64,000 bases of DNA from UBA2136 sp963974105 (lineage in GTDB: Bacteria > Pseudomonadota > Alphaproteobacteria > UBA2136), in NCBI GenBank assembly GCA_963974105.1, contig CAXBBG010000004.1, forward strand, positions 62,001 through 126,000. The letters are read 5' to 3'. The first letter of the stretch is position 1; every line of letters begins with the position of its first letter. Shown here piece after piece: positions 61,576-64,000 of the stretch. The notes beneath the pieces are model-generated. The model was not told where the DNA came from, did not search any database, and was given only the letters and a program-made list of their open reading frames with translations. Made by a program: the position numbers and the translations under genes.

Positions 61576-62586
61576 TTATCCTAACATTTCTTTTAATTCT
61601 AATTTAGCTTCGGCAATTGTGTGCGCATATGGCTTTCCAAGCGGTGGTAAATTCTCGATAGCTGTTAAAGCGCTTGGCGTTATATCACGCAAACCTTTAA
61701 GTTCTTCCATTTCTTCTAATTTACCGCTGCAATGCAACAACAAATCACACCCTGCATTCAACGCCTTTTCAGCACGCACTCGTACCGAGCCAGCAAGTGC
61801 TTGCATGTTCAAATCATCACTAACAATTAAACCTTTTAGACCCATCTCACCCTTTAATACATCATGTATCATTTTAGATGAATTGGTTGTGCAATTTAAC
61901 GGATCAATTTGCGGATAAAGTATGTGCGCTGTCATCACCAAAGGGCACTCTTTATTTATAATAAACGGATAAAAATCTTGCGTGCGCAATTCATCTATAG
62001 AAGCATCTACCACAGGCAAGTCTTTATGGGAGTCACTTAACGCACGGCCATGCCCAGGCGCATGCTTAATAATAGGCCAAACACCGCCAGCCAATAAACC
62101 TGTAATTGTTGCTGCACATAATGCCGCCACCGTTTTTGGATTGTTTGAAAATGCACGGTCACCTATAACATCATGCATGCCTTTTGTTGCCACATCAGCA
62201 AGCGGTAAACAATTTACATTGATACCATATTCACGCAATTGCGCGGCCAAAACATATCCATTTAGCTGAGCCGCTTTTAAGCCTTTTTCAATGTTTTTCT
62301 CAAAAAGTTCGCCAATGGTTTGCCCCGCTGGCGCCATATACTCTTCCCAATGAATACGGTTTACACGACCACCCTCTTGATCAATAAAAATAAGGGGCTC
62401 TGCCATAGGGCTTACTTCTTTTAAATCAGCGCAAAGTTTTTTAAGCTGAACCGCATCTTCACAATTACGTTTAAATAAAATAAAGCCAACAGGCGCTAAA
62501 CATCTAAATAACGCTTTTGTTTCTTCATCTAAAACGGCTGAAGGTAAACCTAAAATTAAAGGTGTCGGTTTTTTAACGGCTAACAT
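61576..62586 (-). CDS. nagZ: Beta-N-acetylhexosaminidase NagZ
   Basis: Cytoplasmic GH3 enzyme that removes GlcNAc from muropeptides in cell-wall recycling. The 336 residues contain DQEGGRVNRI, the substrate block KHAPGHGRALSDSHKDLP with the GH3 Asp-His catalytic pair, and the nucleophile Asp in VSDDLNMQAL. It overlaps the SPOR protein gene by 14 bases. In other bacteria NagZ products feed the ampC-inducing signal; no ampR or ampC is here. Confidence 0.95.
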   Translation of the reverse strand: MLAVKKPTPLILGLPSAVLDEETKALFRCLAPVGFILFKRNCEDAVQLKKLCADLKEVSPMAEPLIFIDQEGGRVNRIHWEEYMAPAGQTIGELFEKNIEKGLKAAQLNGYVLAAQLREYGINVNCLPLADVATKGMHDVIGDRAFSNNPKTVAALCAATITGLLAGGVWPIIKHAPGHGRALSDSHKDLPVVDASIDELRTQDFYPFIINKECPLVMTAHILYPQIDPLNCTTNSSKMIHDVLKGEMGLKGLIVSDDLNMQALAGSVRVRAEKALNAGCDLLLHCSGKLEEMEELKGLRDITPSALTAIENLPPLGKPYAHTIAEAKLELKEMLG

Positions 62587-63577
62587 ACCAACACCCCTGC
62601 CCTTTAGCTTTCAAGCTATCACATGCTTTTTTGGCAGATTCCTTATCTTTCAAACCAATAAACTGCACGCGGTAAAAACGTCCTTTACCTTCAATATCCA
62701 CCTTCTCTGTAACGTATGTTAGAGGGCTTAAAATTTCAGGGAATTTTTTAAGTAAAATTTTTGAACCTGTGTCTGCATTTTCTAAGCTTTTATACGAAGC
62801 CAATTGCACACCCCAAGCACCACCTGTATAAAGCTTTTCCTTCGCGATAACTTCAATACCTTTTGGCAGCTCAACAACTTTTGAGTTAGCTGCTTCTGAC
62901 TTAGCAGTAGTTTTTGGCATCGCAACAGTTTGATTCGCTAAGTTCTCTTTTGGGGTCGATTTTTCCGTTTTTATACCGCCCTTTTCCGCTTCAATGCTCT
63001 CCTTATTCGCAAATGGTTCCGCTGATTTCTCTTTATTTATAACCATTTTTTGTACAGGAATAACTGAAACAACTTCACTTTTAGTAATGTTAGAATTCAC
63101 ATTTTCGGAGTCCGTTGCAGACGTATTTTCAGGTTTATAACCTTGAATCAACATCGCAATATCTGCACTTTTCGGTTGCATTTTCGCCGCCGCTTCCGCC
63201 GCCGCCACCGCCGCAGGGTCCGCTGATAATGCAGTTACTTTTGGCAGTACTTTATTACAAACCATATCGCCTTCATCGCTTTCACAAAGAGTTTCCCCTT
63301 CCACGCCTTCTTCTGAAGAACTATCTAATAAATCAAATACTTGCTTATCTCTATTTTCAACTTCCATACCGCCTGGATCTGCGGCACGTACTTTAACAGG
63401 CCCACTTAAAGGTAAGACCAATTCAAGGTCATCTTCGTCTTGCATTAAAGCATTTTTATTGCTTGTGGCGTACCACAGCAAAGAAATAAATGCGCCGAAT
63501 ACAAATGCGGCTCCGACCCATTTCAACCAAGAGCGTTGGTTCGACACTGAATATGTTGAATACGTTGATTTTCTCAT
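62573..63577 (-). CDS. SPOR-domain membrane protein
   Basis: Bitopic protein of 334 residues: cytoplasmic N-terminus, one membrane segment (about 18-38, WVGAAFVFGAFISLLWYA), a long low-complexity acidic/Ser/Lys linker, and a C-terminal SPOR domain (about 255-334, WGVQLASYKSLENADTG ... FYRVQFIGLKDKESAKKACD). SPOR domains bind denuded glycan strands at the division septum, so a septal role is likely. The same gene lies between argS and nagZ in other alphaproteobacteria. Overlap with nagZ shows coupling. Confidence 0.9.
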   Translation of the reverse strand: MRKSTYSTYSVSNQRSWLKWVGAAFVFGAFISLLWYATSNKNALMQDEDDLELVLPLSGPVKVRAADPGGMEVENRDKQVFDLLDSSSEEGVEGETLCESDEGDMVCNKVLPKVTALSADPAAVAAAEAAAKMQPKSADIAMLIQGYKPENTSATDSENVNSNITKSEVVSVIPVQKMVINKEKSAEPFANKESIEAEKGGIKTEKSTPKENLANQTVAMPKTTAKSEAANSKVVELPKGIEVIAKEKLYTGGAWGVQLASYKSLENADTGSKILLKKFPEILSPLTYVTEKVDIEGKGRFYRVQFIGLKDKESAKKACDSLKAKGQGCWYVSR

Positions 63578-63594
63578 AAATAAATTACCTTAAA

Positions 63595-64000
63595 TTACAT
63601 TTGTTCCAATGGAGTTACACCTAAAACGTCAAGTGATGCTTTAAGTGTAATTTGTGCAGCTTTCACCAACTCTAGTCGTGCATGTGTTAATGCCACGTCT
63701 TCTGGGAGTAAAAATTTCTCCGCATTATACAAGCTATGAAAACTACTTGCTAACTCATGTGCATAAAATGCGATGCGGTGCGGTTCTAAACTTTGTGCAG
63801 ACTTTTCCACAATCAATGGGAATAAGCACATTTGCTTAATAAGTTTCAACTCTTCTGGCTGATCTAACAGCTGTAAGTTTACATCACCTGCCACGTCTGC
63901 AATACCAAGTTCTTTTTGTTGGCGGAATATTGAACAGATACGTGCATGTGCATATTGAACATAAAAAACAGGGTTTTCATTGTTTTTTTCAACAGCCTTT
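63595..64000 (-). CDS. argS: Arginyl-tRNA synthetase, C-terminal part (cut by window edge)
   Basis: Class I synthetase charging tRNA-Arg. Only the last 134 residues are inside the window. The frame is open to base 64000 and includes FYVQYAHARICSIF, the ArgRS block between catalytic core and anticodon-binding (DALR) domain, then the DALR domain with EPHRIAFYAHELASSFHSLYNAEKFL. The catalytic HIGH region lies outside. 17 bases before the SPOR gene. Confidence 0.95.
   Translation of the reverse strand, partial: KAVEKNNENPVFYVQYAHARICSIFRQQKELGIADVAGDVNLQLLDQPEELKLIKQMCLFPLIVEKSAQSLEPHRIAFYAHELASSFHSLYNAEKFLLPEDVALTHARLELVKAAQITLKASLDVLGVTPLEQM

Noticed and set aside
1..64000. tRNA, rRNA, tmRNA, RNase P RNA or known riboswitch
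   Set aside because: Gaps were read on both strands for T-loop (GGTTCRA) and other conserved cores; none found.

Overview
The window is a gene-dense, visibly AT-rich stretch of a bacterial chromosome. It is best read as a low-GC alphaproteobacterium. The reasons are the ParE type, the hflK-hflC-degP order, and the minus-strand run argS / SPOR protein / nagZ / tatABC / serS / pcm / nlpD / yajC / secD / secF, a conserved alphaproteobacterial neighbourhood. I cannot name a genus. No rRNA, tRNA, CRISPR array, integrase or insertion sequence was seen. Stop codons follow the standard code: TGA ends mrdA, asnB and tatB.

Layout. 1-4.2 kb: the end of fabI, two unknown small genes, then a thioesterase and parE. 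4.2-8.4 kb: sucA-sucB; their E3 partner lpdA lies apart at 36.5 kb. 8.4-13.7 kb: the rod-shape operon mreB-mreC-mreD-mrdA-rodA. 13.8-18.3 kb: hflK-hflC-degP-miaA. 18.4-29.0 kb: a glycan island, with rmlA and a damaged methyltransferase gene on the plus strand facing a tightly packed eight-gene minus-strand operon (rmlC, rmlB, glycosyltransferase, rmlD-like, fkbM-type methyltransferase, asnB-like, glycosyltransferase, flippase). 29-40 kb: an accessory zone of single genes with their own terminators (small membrane protein, BFD-like ferredoxin, SpoVR, lipoproteins, hydrolase), interleaved with a KamB/NpmA-like methyltransferase plus rsmI, and lpdA plus a methyltransferase. 40-50 kb: divergent ssb and uvrA-mazG-yggU, a SOD, yajC-secD-secF, nadK. 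50-54.3 kb: hup, lon, clpX. 54.6-64 kb: envelope and secretion genes up to a partial argS.

Most notable points: (1) a chromosomal homologue of 16S rRNA A1408 aminoglycoside-resistance methyltransferases, co-transcribed with rsmI, which modifies the same decoding-site helix; (2) a TatA carrying a tail of about 110 residues rich in Lys and Ala, with a shorter Lys-rich tail on YajC; (3) an RmlC with Ala in place of the catalytic His, inside a deoxysugar operon; (4) a Trm112-like/methyltransferase gene with both its start codon and one Trp codon apparently lost by G-to-A changes; (5) a lipoprotein built of tandem repeats of about 43 residues; (6) a PQ-loop (SemiSWEET-like) gene remnant.

All assignments are by reading motifs and family resemblance. 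No database search was run.
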